This document shows, one piece after another, positions 26,552 to 34,558 of a stretch of 64,000 nt of DNA. A program made the position numbers and the translations under genes. Position 1 is the stretch's first letter; the number at the start of each line of letters is the position of its first letter. The notes under the pieces were generated by a model. That model made no database searches, was not told the DNA's origin, and was given only the letters and a program-made list of their open reading frames with translations. The stretch spans positions 79,261 through 143,260 of the forward strand of contig NZ_AOLG01000012.1 of assembly GCF_000336815.1 (NCBI RefSeq), in the 5' to 3' direction. This DNA is from Haloferax prahovense DSM 18310 (GTDB lineage: Archaea > Halobacteriota > Halobacteria > Halobacteriales > Haloferacaceae).

Positions 26552-28347
26552 CAGAGGTCACCCCGCCGGCGCAGGTAGGCCAATTCGAGCATCGTCGCCG
26601 CGAGCGCGACTAACGCGGCCCACTCGGTGAGCGGGTCGGGAACACTCCGTTCTTCGACCCGCGTCGGGTAGTCCGAGGGGGCCGACTCGCCATCCAGCGG
26701 CGCGGCGACCACGTCGGACTCGGCCTCGCTAAGGAGCGACGCCGTGAACCGCTCGTCGCCGACGCGGTAGAAGCCGGCGTCGGCGAGGCGGACCTCCGGG
26801 CCGGTCGCCTCGCCCGCGGGCGTCTCGACGGTCTGGTTCGCGCCCGCCGCGAGCGACCCGCCGGTCGCCCGGTTCAGCTCGGAGAGCGTCGAGCGCCCGG
26901 CGAGGTAGAACACCGAGCGCTTCCAGAACACGGGGTACTGGTAGTTGTACTTGAACGCCGAGCTGTCCTCCATGAAGCCGTAGTAGAGGACGCGGCCGCC
27001 CCCGCGGCGCTCGACGGCGACGAGCGAGGTGCCGCCGGTCGTGGTCACGAGCGACTGACCCGACCGGAGGTCGCCGGCAACGTACTCGGTCGGCGGCGGG
27101 AAGGTGATGTCGCGGGTTATCTCGTGGCTCTCGACGGTCCCGATGGTCGGGTTCGTCTCGATGCTCGCCTGCGAGACGAGCTGCAGGTCGCCGTAGTTCG
27201 GCGACTCCTCTTGTGCCTGAATCGCCACGCCGCCGCCGTCGGCGACGACCTCGCGGCCGGCCTCGACGTTGCCCGAGAGCAGGCGACCGGGGTTGACGTT
27301 GCTGTAGATGACCACGTCGTAGTTCGTCGAGACCGCCGTCGGCGGGTTGTCAACGGTCAGCGACACCTCGGGGATGACCGACAGCGCGGTCGTCAGGTAG
27401 CGGTTCTCGTCGTTCGTGAGGACGAGCACGTCCACCGAGGCGTCCTCGGGGGCCGCGACGTACAGCGCGTCGTCGGTCGGGAAGGCGTCGCCCGGCGAGA
27501 GTTCGGCGCGTCCGCCGCCCGCGGGGACCGGAAGCGTCGCGGTCGTCACGTCGCCGGGGTCCATCCGGACCTCCCGTGTGACGCCGGCGAGAGAGAGCGT
27601 CCGAGTCGCCGCCGAGTCGCCGTAGTTCTTCACCGTCACGGTGACGTTCGTGCCCGAGAAGCGCCGGTCGACGATGCCGACGTTGCCCTGTCCGCCGCCC
27701 GCGAACTGCCGGAGTTCGACCACGAGGCCGCGGGCGCGGGCCTCGCGGACCGCGTCGCTCCACGGCGAGTCGTCGGCGAAGTCGCTCAGGACGACGACGC
27801 GGGCGTCCTCGCCGGCGATGGAGGCGGCGGCGGTAATCGCGGAGCGGAGGTCGCTGGGTGCCGCGCTCGCGCGCAGGCCGTCGAGGGCGGCGCGGGCGTC
27901 GGTCGCGCTCCCCCGGCGGAGCACCACGTTCGCGTTCGACCCCGCCGCGACGACTGAGGTCGTGCCGGAGACCTCGTCTCGCGCCGCCGCGAGGGCGCTG
28001 TCGAATCGAGTCCCGCCGCCGTCGCGGACGCCCATGCTCGCGCTCGTGTCCACGACGAGGACGGTCTCTTGGACCGTCTCCGACTCGGGAACCATCACGT
28101 ACGGCGTCGCCAGCGAGCCGACGAGCGCGACGAGCGCGAGCAGCTGGATGAGGAGGAGCAGGCTCCGGAGCAGGCGGTCGAAGATCGGGTTCGACGCGTT
28201 TCGTCCCGCCGAGTCCGCGAGGAACCGGAAGGTCGGGAGGGTGCGCCGGACCGGCTCCGGCCGCAGCAGATAGAGGATGACGAGGGGGACCGCCCCCAAG
28301 AGGGCGATCAACCCGAGGGGAAACAAGAAGAACTCGTCGAGGGCCAT
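26551..28347 (-). CDS. BatA-like von Willebrand A membrane protein, first gene of MoxR operon
   Basis: 598 residues. The N-terminal BatA double-helix domain (FFLFPLGLIALLGAVPLVILYLLRP at 6-30, second helix about 60-80) is followed by a vWA domain with MIDAS D100-T-S-A-S-M and later SDFADDS. The rest is beta-rich, with one C-terminal helix next to RRRGDL. Bat proteins are thought to form a membrane complex with MoxR. ATG 28347 (MALDEFFLF) is chosen over a frame 17 codons longer because it begins the BatA domain. It shares one base with the next start (TGATG). Confidence 0.9.
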   Translation of the reverse strand: MALDEFFLFPLGLIALLGAVPLVILYLLRPEPVRRTLPTFRFLADSAGRNASNPIFDRLLRSLLLLIQLLALVALVGSLATPYVMVPESETVQETVLVVDTSASMGVRDGGGTRFDSALAAARDEVSGTTSVVAAGSNANVVLRRGSATDARAALDGLRASAAPSDLRSAITAAASIAGEDARVVVLSDFADDSPWSDAVREARARGLVVELRQFAGGGQGNVGIVDRRFSGTNVTVTVKNYGDSAATRTLSLAGVTREVRMDPGDVTTATLPVPAGGGRAELSPGDAFPTDDALYVAAPEDASVDVLVLTNDENRYLTTALSVIPEVSLTVDNPPTAVSTNYDVVIYSNVNPGRLLSGNVEAGREVVADGGGVAIQAQEESPNYGDLQLVSQASIETNPTIGTVESHEITRDITFPPPTEYVAGDLRSGQSLVTTTGGTSLVAVERRGGGRVLYYGFMEDSSAFKYNYQYPVFWKRSVFYLAGRSTLSELNRATGGSLAAGANQTVETPAGEATGPEVRLADAGFYRVGDERFTASLLSEAESDVVAAPLDGESAPSDYPTRVEERSVPDPLTEWAALVALAATMLELAYLRRRGDL

Positions 28348-28509
28348 GCCCGACCCGTGGCGCGCCTCCGGTATGGCTGTTTCCCTATTTGTTGACACGT
28401 TCCGAAATATCGACCTATCGGAATACGTGACTGTTCGGAGCGACCGCCCGCGGCGACTCGCCCTCAGGATTACTGTCGGGAATTATATTGTCAAACGAAA
28501 GTACGTCAT

Positions 28510-28552
28510 TGCATAACAATGCACTTTAAGCATAACACGACACAATTTTATG
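28510..28552 (+). promoter_or_regulatory. NhaC promoter region with repeated GCATAACA motif
   Basis: TGCAT-AACA-ATGCA (28510-28523) is a small inverted repeat. The octamer GCATAACA occurs at 28511-28518 and again at 28530-28537, one start 19 nt from the next. AATTTTAT at about 28545-28551 lies about 30 nt before the NhaC ATG and fits a TATA box. The repeats sit just upstream of it, where a haloarchaeal activator or repressor would bind. The identity of the regulator is unknown. Confidence 0.45.
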
Positions 28553-28577
28553 CTCTGGAGTTATTTGTCGAGCTACG

Positions 28578-30035
28578 ATGGGAACTGATAGGTACACACC
28601 GCGGTCGTACGACGACATCGCCCCGGAGCAGCGCCCGACGCTGAAACAGGCACTCGTTCCGGTGCTCGGACTCGTCGCCTTCCTCGGTCTCGGGTCGGCG
28701 TGGTTGGGACTCGACCCGCACATCCCGCTCATCTGGAGTATCGCGCTGGTCGGCCTCCTCGGACGGTTCGTCTGGGGCTACACCTGGGAGGACCTCTACG
28801 AGGGCATCGAACGCAGCCTGGCGATGGGGCTACAGGCGATTCTCATCCTGTTTGTCATCTACGGCGTCGTCTCGACGTGGGTCGCTGCGGGGACGATTCC
28901 GGCGCTGATGTACTACGGTCTCGACCTGCTGTCGCCGCAGGTGTTCCTCCCCGCCACGGCGCTCCTCGTCGGCATCGCCACCTTCGCCATCGGCTCGTCG
29001 TGGACCGCGGTCGGCACGCTCGGCGTCGCCTTCATCGGCATCGGCTCCGGGCTCGGCGTCCCCGAGCCCATGACGGCCGGCGCGATTCTCTCCGGCGCGT
29101 ACGCGGGTGACAAGCAGTCGCCGCTGTCCGACACGACGAACCTCGCAGCCGCCGTCACGAACACCGACCTCTACGACCACATCCGCGCGATGCGAAGCGG
29201 GACGGCCGTCGCGTTCGGCCTCTCGCTCGTCGGCTTCGTCCTCCTCAGCCTCGGCATCACCGGCGCGATTCCGGCCGGCCAAATCGCCGAGATTCAGACC
29301 GCCCTCGCCTCCTCGTACGACATCACGCTCCTCGCGTTCCTGCCGCTCGCGGTCACGTTCGGCCTCGCCGCGGCGGGCTACCCCGCGCTGACGGTCCTCC
29401 TCGCGGGCGCGTTCGCCGGCGCGTTCACGAGCATCCTCGTGCAGGGCGCGTCGTTCGTCACGGCGTGGCAGACGTTCATGAGCGGCACCGGCCCCGAAAC
29501 CGGCTCCGAACTCGTCAACAGCCTGCTCGCCTCCGGCGGCGTCTCCGGCTCCGCGTGGACTATCGCCGTCGTCGTCGCGGCGCTGACGCTCGGCGGCCTG
29601 CTCGAACAGACCGGCGTGCTCGCCGTCCTCGCCCACCGCCTCCAGCGCGGTATTCGGAGCCCGCGCCTGCTCGTCGCCTCCACCGGCGTCTCGGCGATGC
29701 TGACCAACGCGCTCACCGCCCAGCAGTACATGAGCATCGTCGTCCCCGGCATGACGCTCCGCGACACCTACGACGAGTTCGGCCTCGACAGTTCGGACCT
29801 CTCGCAAGCCATCGAGTCCGCCGGGACCCCGACCGGTGCGCTCCTCCCGTGGCACGCCGGCGGCGCGTACATGGCCGGCGTCCTCGGCGTCTCGACCCTC
29901 CAGTACGCCCCGTACTACATGTTCGGCTACCTCTCGCCGCTCGTGTTGTTCGCCTTCGTCCTCGCGGGCGTCGGCTTCTCGGGGAACGGCACGGCACAGC
30001 CCGGTCCCGCCGCTCCGGCGGCGGACGACGACTGA
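28578..30035 (+). CDS. nhaC: NhaC-type Na+/H+ antiporter
   Basis: 485 residues with about 11-12 transmembrane segments. It carries the NhaC-family patterns GSSWTAVGTLGVAFIGIG, SGAYAGDKQSPLSDTTNLA and TNALTAQQYMSIVVPGM. Such carriers exchange Na+ for H+ (or malate/lactate in MleN relatives) and are numerous in haloarchaea, which export sodium constantly. The DKQSPLSDTTNLA segment contains the probable ion-binding Asp residues. The gene has its own AT-rich promoter and is divergent from the vWA operon. Confidence 0.92.
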   Translation: MGTDRYTPRSYDDIAPEQRPTLKQALVPVLGLVAFLGLGSAWLGLDPHIPLIWSIALVGLLGRFVWGYTWEDLYEGIERSLAMGLQAILILFVIYGVVSTWVAAGTIPALMYYGLDLLSPQVFLPATALLVGIATFAIGSSWTAVGTLGVAFIGIGSGLGVPEPMTAGAILSGAYAGDKQSPLSDTTNLAAAVTNTDLYDHIRAMRSGTAVAFGLSLVGFVLLSLGITGAIPAGQIAEIQTALASSYDITLLAFLPLAVTFGLAAAGYPALTVLLAGAFAGAFTSILVQGASFVTAWQTFMSGTGPETGSELVNSLLASGGVSGSAWTIAVVVAALTLGGLLEQTGVLAVLAHRLQRGIRSPRLLVASTGVSAMLTNALTAQQYMSIVVPGMTLRDTYDEFGLDSSDLSQAIESAGTPTGALLPWHAGGAYMAGVLGVSTLQYAPYYMFGYLSPLVLFAFVLAGVGFSGNGTAQPGPAAPAADDD

Positions 30036-30065
30036 CGCACGGAAACCCGCGCCGCGAACCGAAAA

Positions 30066-30707
30066 CTACCGTTTTTCCTTACCGTCTACCGCCGCCCTGA
30101 GCGCCCGCACCTCGTCGCGGACGGCGACCCACTGCTCGACCGTGCCGGGGAGTTCGTCGCCATCGCGGTCGTCCCGACCCTCGATTCGGTCGCGGACGGC
30201 ACCGGGGTCGTCAACGTCCTCGAAGCGGATTGCGCCGCCGCCCGCGGCCTCGACCGAGACGGTCCCGTAGCCGAACAGCGACCCCGCGACGCCCTGCGAG
30301 AGCGCGCTGTTCTGGACGCGGTCGAGGGAGACGCGCTGGACGGTCCGAGAGAGGACGCCCGACTTCCGGTAGAGCGCCCTGTCGGTGACGACAAAGCGCG
30401 TGTTGGTGACGCGGAGGTACGACCACGCCGGCAGGAGGGGTCCGACGAGGGCCACGAGTGCGAGCGCCGGCGCGTCGTTCACGACGGACACGGCGACGGC
30501 CACGACGGCGATTGCGCCCCCGACGACCGCGGCGGGGATGACGGTCTGTATCCGCGGGCGACCCGCCCAGCGGACGGTCTCGTCGTCGCCGCGGGCCAGC
30601 CAGTCGTCGATGGCCGCGGCGGTCGCAGAATCGGCGTCGCCGGCCGCCGAGTCAGTCGCGGCGCGCTCGGACGGCGAGTCCGCGGGGCTCGAATCGCCGC
30701 CCGTCAT
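30066..30707 (-). CDS. PH-domain (DUF304/YdbT-like) membrane protein B
   Basis: 213 residues. An acidic N-terminus (1-45) is followed by two adjacent hydrophobic helices (about 56-95) and the bacterial PH domain DUF304: RFVVTDRALYRKSGVLSRTVQRVSLDRVQN...GYGTVSVEAAG. The domain probably binds membrane components. The gene overlaps its paralogue upstream by 4 nt (ATGA). The two proteins share the ALYRKSGVLSR-VQR segment almost exactly, so they arose by tandem duplication and may form a heterodimer. Confidence 0.88.
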   Translation of the reverse strand: MTGGDSSPADSPSERAATDSAAGDADSATAAAIDDWLARGDDETVRWAGRPRIQTVIPAAVVGGAIAVVAVAVSVVNDAPALALVALVGPLLPAWSYLRVTNTRFVVTDRALYRKSGVLSRTVQRVSLDRVQNSALSQGVAGSLFGYGTVSVEAAGGGAIRFEDVDDPGAVRDRIEGRDDRDGDELPGTVEQWVAVRDEVRALRAAVDGKEKR

Positions 30708-31333
30708 CGCTCGTCGGTCGTCGCGTCGAACTCGAAGTCGCTCGGTTCGAGCGCGTCGGCCGACGCGCCGGAGGCGGACTCGGTTCCGTCCCCGTCGGGA
30801 CTGTCGTCGCCCGCGGCGACCCCTTCGTCGCCTTCGACGGCCCGCCGAATCGCGCGGAGTTCGGTCAGGATGTCGTCGAGGACGGCGGCCTTCCCCTCGG
30901 CGTCGGTCTCCGGTCCGGCCCGGTGCTTGATTCGCTCGTTGATGAGCGTCTGGAGCGACTGCGGGTCGGCGACGTTCTGGAAACTCATCTCGATGCCGCT
31001 CCCGCCGGCGGTGCTGATGTTGACGGAGCCGTAGCCGAACTGCGCGCCGAGGAACGTCTGGCTGTAGGAGGTGTCTTGGACCTTGTCGAACTCGATGCGT
31101 TGGACGCTCCGAGAGAGGACGCCCGACTTCCGGTAGAGCGCGTCGGACGTGACGACGTAGTTCGTGTTCTTGTGCGAGAGGTACGACCCGACGAGAAGCG
31201 GGATGCCCACGAGGACGAGCGAGAGCGGGACGCCGACGATGAAGGAGGGCACGAGGCTGTAGGGATGCGGGGTGTCGGCCCAGAGCACCGCTTCGTCGTC
31301 GTCGAGGGTGAGCCAATCGAACTCGGTGTTCAT
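30704..31333 (-). CDS. PH-domain (DUF304/YdbT-like) membrane protein A
   Basis: 209 residues. The order is a short N-terminus, two transmembrane helices (about 28-62), a DUF304 PH domain (NYVVTSDALYRKSGVLSRSVQRIEFDKVQD...FGYGSVNISTAGG) and an acidic tail of about 50 residues. ATG 31333 (MNTEFDWLTLDDDEAVLW) is chosen; the 49 upstream codons overlap the promoter of the divergent Lrp gene. It is the first of two overlapping paralogues. Confidence 0.88.
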   Translation of the reverse strand: MNTEFDWLTLDDDEAVLWADTPHPYSLVPSFIVGVPLSLVLVGIPLLVGSYLSHKNTNYVVTSDALYRKSGVLSRSVQRIEFDKVQDTSYSQTFLGAQFGYGSVNISTAGGSGIEMSFQNVADPQSLQTLINERIKHRAGPETDAEGKAAVLDDILTELRAIRRAVEGDEGVAAGDDSPDGDGTESASGASADALEPSDFEFDATTDER

Positions 31334-31401
31334 GGCGGACACGTTTCCGCCGGCGGCGGAATAGTGTTCCGCCGGACGGGTCGGCGACGACGACCGTCGC
31401 A

Positions 31402-31417
31402 TGACACTGTGTGACAC
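31402..31417 (+). promoter_or_regulatory. TGACAC-N4-TGACAC direct repeat upstream of Lrp gene
   Basis: Two exact TGACAC hexamers (31402-31407 and 31412-31417) are separated by 4 nt, a period of 10 bp or one helical turn. The element ends 55 nt before the Lrp start codon and about 27 nt before its TATA box. The same arrangement occurs once more at 33719-33734 in front of the KaiC-like gene. The regulator is unknown. Confidence 0.5.
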
Positions 31418-31443
31418 GACAATTCCGCCCGGTTGGGCAAACC

Positions 31444-31450
31444 ATTTTAC
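31444..31450 (+). promoter_or_regulatory. TATA element of the Lrp-aminotransferase operon
   Basis: ATTTTAC lies with its centre 26 nt before ATG 31473, the standard position for a leaderless haloarchaeal transcript. It supports the choice of this ATG over the frame that opens 24 codons earlier. Confidence 0.65.
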
Positions 31451-31472
31451 GGATGCCTGCAACGGACTGTCC

Positions 31473-31958
31473 ATGGACAAGCAGTCACTGCTCGACTTGC
31501 TGCGTCACGACGCTCGCGAGAGCGTAGATGACATCGCCCGCCAGCTGGGCGCAGACGCCGAAGCAGTGGCAGCAGCGCTCGAGGAACTCGAAGAAGACGG
31601 GGTCATCCGCGGCTACCAGGCGGTCGTCGACTGGAACAACGTCGACGAGGAACACGTCCGGGCGCAGGTCGAAGTCGACGTCGAACTCGACCGCGAGACG
31701 GGCTACGAGGAGATCGCCCGCCGCATCGCGCGGTTCCCCGAAGTCGCCACGCTGCGACTCGTCTCCGGCGACTACGACTTCTTCATCGAGGTCGAGGGCG
31801 CGTCGATGCACGCCGTCTCGAACTTCGTCTCCGAGCGCATCGCCCCCATCCCCGAGGTCACGAAGACGGTCACGCACTTCGTGATGGACTCCTACAAGGA
31901 GGAGGGCATCGAACTCGGCGACGGCGACGACGACGACCGGCTCTCAGTGTCGCCATGA
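31473..31958 (+). CDS. Lrp/AsnC-family transcriptional regulator
   Basis: 161 residues. An N-terminal helix-turn-helix (about 14-45, VDDIARQLGADAEAVAAALEELEEDG) is followed by the RAM/AsnC ligand domain (RLVSGDYDFFIEVEG...IPEVTKTVTHFVM). The protein should form dimers or octamers sensing an amino acid. It overlaps the aminotransferase gene by 4 nt (ATGA), implying that it regulates or senses products of that enzyme. It may also regulate its own promoter through the TGACAC repeat 55 nt upstream. Confidence 0.93.
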   Translation: MDKQSLLDLLRHDARESVDDIARQLGADAEAVAAALEELEEDGVIRGYQAVVDWNNVDEEHVRAQVEVDVELDRETGYEEIARRIARFPEVATLRLVSGDYDFFIEVEGASMHAVSNFVSERIAPIPEVTKTVTHFVMDSYKEEGIELGDGDDDDRLSVSP

Positions 31959-33106
31959 CGCTCGGCGACCAGCTTTCGGACCGCGTCAAACAGGTGCCGC
32001 CGTCGGGGATTCGGAAGTTCTTCGAACTCGCCGAGGAGGTCGACGACGTCATCTCCCTCGGCGTCGGCGAACCCGACTTCTCCGCGCCGTGGGCCGCCCG
32101 GACCGCCGCCATCGACTCGCTCGAACGCGGCAAGACCTCCTACACGTCGAACCGCGGGATGCGCGAACTCCGCGAGGCCATCTCGGAGCGCGTCACCCGC
32201 TATGGCCAAGAGTACGACCCCGAAGACGAGATTATCGTCACGACGGGTGCGAGCGAGGCCGTCGACCTCGCGTTCCGTGCGTTCGTCGACCCCGGCGACG
32301 TGGTGGCGATTCCCCAGCCGTCGTACATCTCGTACACGCCGGGAGCCATCTTCGCCGGCGGCGAACCGCTGCCGGTACCGACTCGCGCGGAAGACGAGTT
32401 CACGCTCACCCCCGAGGCGCTCGAAGCCGCCGGGGCCGACGAGGCCGACGTGCTGGTGCTCTGCTACCCGAACAACCCGACCGGCGCGGTGATGTCCGAC
32501 GACGAACTCGCCGACGTGGCCTCGTTCGTCAGGGACCACGACCTCGTCGTGCTCTCCGACGAAATCTACTCCGACCTCCGGTACGAGGACGACCACGCCT
32601 CCATCGCCACCCATCCCGGGATGCGCGAGCGGACCATCGTGTTCAACGGCTTCTCGAAGGCCTACGCGATGACGGGGCTGCGGCTCGGCTACGCCATGGG
32701 GCCGCCCGGAGCCATCGACGCGATGAACAAGGTCCACCAGTACGCGATGCTTTCGGCGCCCACGACGGCGCAGTACGCGGCGCTCGAAGCGCTGCGGTCG
32801 TGCGACGACTCCGTCGACGAGATGCGCCGCGAGTACGACCGCCGCCGGCGGTTCGTCCTCGCCCGCTTCGAGGAGATGGGACTCGACTGCTTCGAGGCGA
32901 AAGGCGCGTTCTACGTCTTCCCCGAGGCCCCCGACGGCGACGACGAGGCGTTCGCCGAGGGCCTCCTCGAAGAGCAGAACGTCGCGCTCGTTCCGGGGAG
33001 CGTCTTCGGCGAGGGCGGCGAGGGCCACCTTCGAGTCTCTTATGCGACGGGGATGCGCGAACTCCGCGAGGCGATGGACCGTATCGAGGCGTACGTCAGC
33101 GACTGA
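31955..33106 (+). CDS. PLP-dependent aspartate-type aminotransferase
   Basis: 383 residues, fold type I class I/II aminotransferase. The PLP lysine is in FNGFSKAYAMTGLRLGYAMG (about residue 232), with YPNNPTGAV and SDEIYSDL before it. Substrates are probably an aspartate, aromatic or alanine amino donor with 2-oxoglutarate; the exact pair is not readable. The ATG overlaps the Lrp stop, so expression is coupled to the regulator. Confidence 0.93.
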   Translation: MTLGDQLSDRVKQVPPSGIRKFFELAEEVDDVISLGVGEPDFSAPWAARTAAIDSLERGKTSYTSNRGMRELREAISERVTRYGQEYDPEDEIIVTTGASEAVDLAFRAFVDPGDVVAIPQPSYISYTPGAIFAGGEPLPVPTRAEDEFTLTPEALEAAGADEADVLVLCYPNNPTGAVMSDDELADVASFVRDHDLVVLSDEIYSDLRYEDDHASIATHPGMRERTIVFNGFSKAYAMTGLRLGYAMGPPGAIDAMNKVHQYAMLSAPTTAQYAALEALRSCDDSVDEMRREYDRRRRFVLARFEEMGLDCFEAKGAFYVFPEAPDGDDEAFAEGLLEEQNVALVPGSVFGEGGEGHLRVSYATGMRELREAMDRIEAYVSD

Positions 33107-33226
33107 GACGTCCTGCCCCGCCCCGGCCGTCAGCCCCGACCTGCCGGTAACTCCGTTTCTTGACCGAACGAGCGGCGCACCGGTGTGTGCGAAGGATTCA
33201 CACAGATAGGGCGCGTACATCCAGCG

Positions 33227-33652
33227 ATGTACGAGGAAATCCTGCTCCCCGTCGACGGGAGTCCGGCGGCCGAACAGGCGATACCGCACGTGTTCGACCT
33301 CGCGGAGCGGTACGACGCGACGGTACACGTGTTGTTCGTCGTGAACACGACGCGGGACAACGCGGGTATCATCGGCGGGACGGTCCTCGAAACGCTGGAG
33401 CAGGAGGGCCAACGCGTCGTCGACGAGGTCGTCGAACGCGGCGAGAGCCGCGGCATCGAGACGGTCGGGGCCGTGCGGCGGGGCGCGCCCCACGAGACCA
33501 TCCTCGACTACGCGACGGAACACGGCGCGGAGGTCATCGCGATGGCGACGCACGGCCGGACGGGCGTCGAACGCGTGCTCCTCGGGAGCGTCACCGAGCG
33601 CGTCGTCCGGACCGCGCCGGTGCCCGTGCTGACCGTCCGGGCGACGGGGTAA
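33227..33652 (+). CDS. UspA-domain universal stress protein
   Basis: 141 residues, a single Usp domain. It starts with MYEEILLPVDGSPAAEQA, where the Asp contacts ATP, and ends with the nucleotide loop GRTGVERVLLGSVTERVV and PVPVLTV. The G-2x-G-9x-G(S) pattern is complete, so it belongs to the ATP-binding subgroup. Roles in haloarchaea are poorly defined and stress-linked. The start at 33227 excludes 14 upstream codons without similarity. Confidence 0.93.
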   Translation: MYEEILLPVDGSPAAEQAIPHVFDLAERYDATVHVLFVVNTTRDNAGIIGGTVLETLEQEGQRVVDEVVERGESRGIETVGAVRRGAPHETILDYATEHGAEVIAMATHGRTGVERVLLGSVTERVVRTAPVPVLTVRATG

Positions 33653-33718
33653 TCTGACCCGCCGTCTCGGGCGGTCGAAACGGCCGAACACGCCCCAATC
33701 AGAGTTCACCATCAATAA

Positions 33719-33734
33719 TGACACATGGTGACAC
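33719..33734 (+). promoter_or_regulatory. TGACAC-N4-TGACAC direct repeat upstream of KaiC-like gene
   Basis: Exact TGACAC copies at 33719-33724 and 33729-33734 with a 4-nt spacer. The element ends 57 nt before ATG 33792 and about 29 nt before the TATA element, matching within 2 nt the geometry of the copy upstream of the Lrp gene. It is a candidate binding site for a common activator. Confidence 0.5.
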
Positions 33735-33763
33735 ATTTCGAGAGACCAACACGCAAAGTATTA

Positions 33764-33770
33764 TTAAATA
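33764..33770 (+). promoter_or_regulatory. TATA element of the KaiC-like gene
   Basis: TTAAATA sits 25 nt (centre) before ATG 33792 within a markedly AT-rich stretch (33755-33775). This is the position expected for a leaderless transcript. Confidence 0.65.
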
Positions 33771-33791
33771 TGGTTTCCTCGTGCAACACGA

Positions 33792-34508
33792 ATGGTTTCG
33801 GGAGGTGACACGGACATCGCCGTGACGGAGGACACGTCCACGTTCCAACTCGGGCTGGACGACCTCAAGCGACGAGGGAGCGCACTCCTCGTCGTCGGGT
33901 CGGTTCCGACGGAACTCTACTCACGCGCGTCCAAGCAGATGCTCGGCGCTCCCGACGAGCCGCGACGCCGCCTGTTAGTTCTCAACGACTCGACGCCGCT
34001 CGACACCCGCCTCGACACGGACATCCAACGCTCGAAGGAGTGGACCCGCGTGGTGCGGTACTCGACGCTCGAACGGAGCGCAGCGGCGTCATCGTCACCG
34101 TCGGCCGCCGTCCCGACTGCGGTCGAGACCTGCGAACGCCGGGTGAGCGGTGGCCTCGGCCAACTCGGCGCGGAACTCGCGACCGACGTGACCGAGTTCG
34201 ACAGCCTCGCCGGGGGGCTCTCTCCGGCCGAACTCCGCGTCGCGTTCGACTGTCTGCCGTCGCTCCTCTCGCGGTACGAGCGGGACCACGTGTTTCGGTT
34301 TCTCCACGTCATGACGTCTCACGTCCGCGCGCGAAACGGGATGGTCCACGTCTGGTCTCCCGGCGGCCGCGAGGACGAGATCAATCGGATGCTCGAACCG
34401 CTGTTCGACGCCGTCGTCGAACTCGACGTCGAGGGCGCTGAGGTCCGCCAACGCTGGCACCTCCGGCGGAAGGGGGTCTCGTCCGGCTGGTTTCCCTTGG
34501 AGCCGTGA
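33792..34508 (+). CDS. KaiC/RecA-like protein with lost P-loop (DUF7504-like)
   Basis: 238 residues. The layout follows a RecA/KaiC core: an initial strand (ALLVVGSVPTEL), a later VFRFLHVMTSHVRARNG motif and a C-terminal VRQRWHLRRKG. However, the position of Walker A has no GK[ST], so ATP hydrolysis is unlikely. This matches my memory of the haloarchaeal DUF7504 family, which often lies in signalling loci. It is followed 50 nt later by the CHAT peptidase gene, which has its own TATA-like element. It may act as a scaffold or ligand-sensing partner for the peptidase. Confidence 0.7.
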   Translation: MVSGGDTDIAVTEDTSTFQLGLDDLKRRGSALLVVGSVPTELYSRASKQMLGAPDEPRRRLLVLNDSTPLDTRLDTDIQRSKEWTRVVRYSTLERSAAASSSPSAAVPTAVETCERRVSGGLGQLGAELATDVTEFDSLAGGLSPAELRVAFDCLPSLLSRYERDHVFRFLHVMTSHVRARNGMVHVWSPGGREDEINRMLEPLFDAVVELDVEGAEVRQRWHLRRKGVSSGWFPLEP

Positions 34509-34527
34509 CGTTCTCGCGACCAATACG

Positions 34528-34534
34528 TTTTTTA
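34528..34534 (+). promoter_or_regulatory. TATA-like element of the CHAT peptidase gene
   Basis: TTTTTTA is centred about 28 nt before ATG 34559. TGTCAC follows at about 34544-34549 between it and the start codon; this hexamer contains the complement of the TGACA core seen at 33719-33734. The T-run could also end the preceding transcript. Confidence 0.45.
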
Positions 34535-34558
34535 CCCTAATCGTGTCACATAGACTCA

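Noticed and set aside
24131-26578. 815-codon ORF opposite the large vWA gene
   Set aside because: It is the antisense frame of a strongly GC3-biased gene; the translation is Arg/Asp/Val-rich without any domain, and the vWA gene on the other strand has clear motifs and coupled neighbours.
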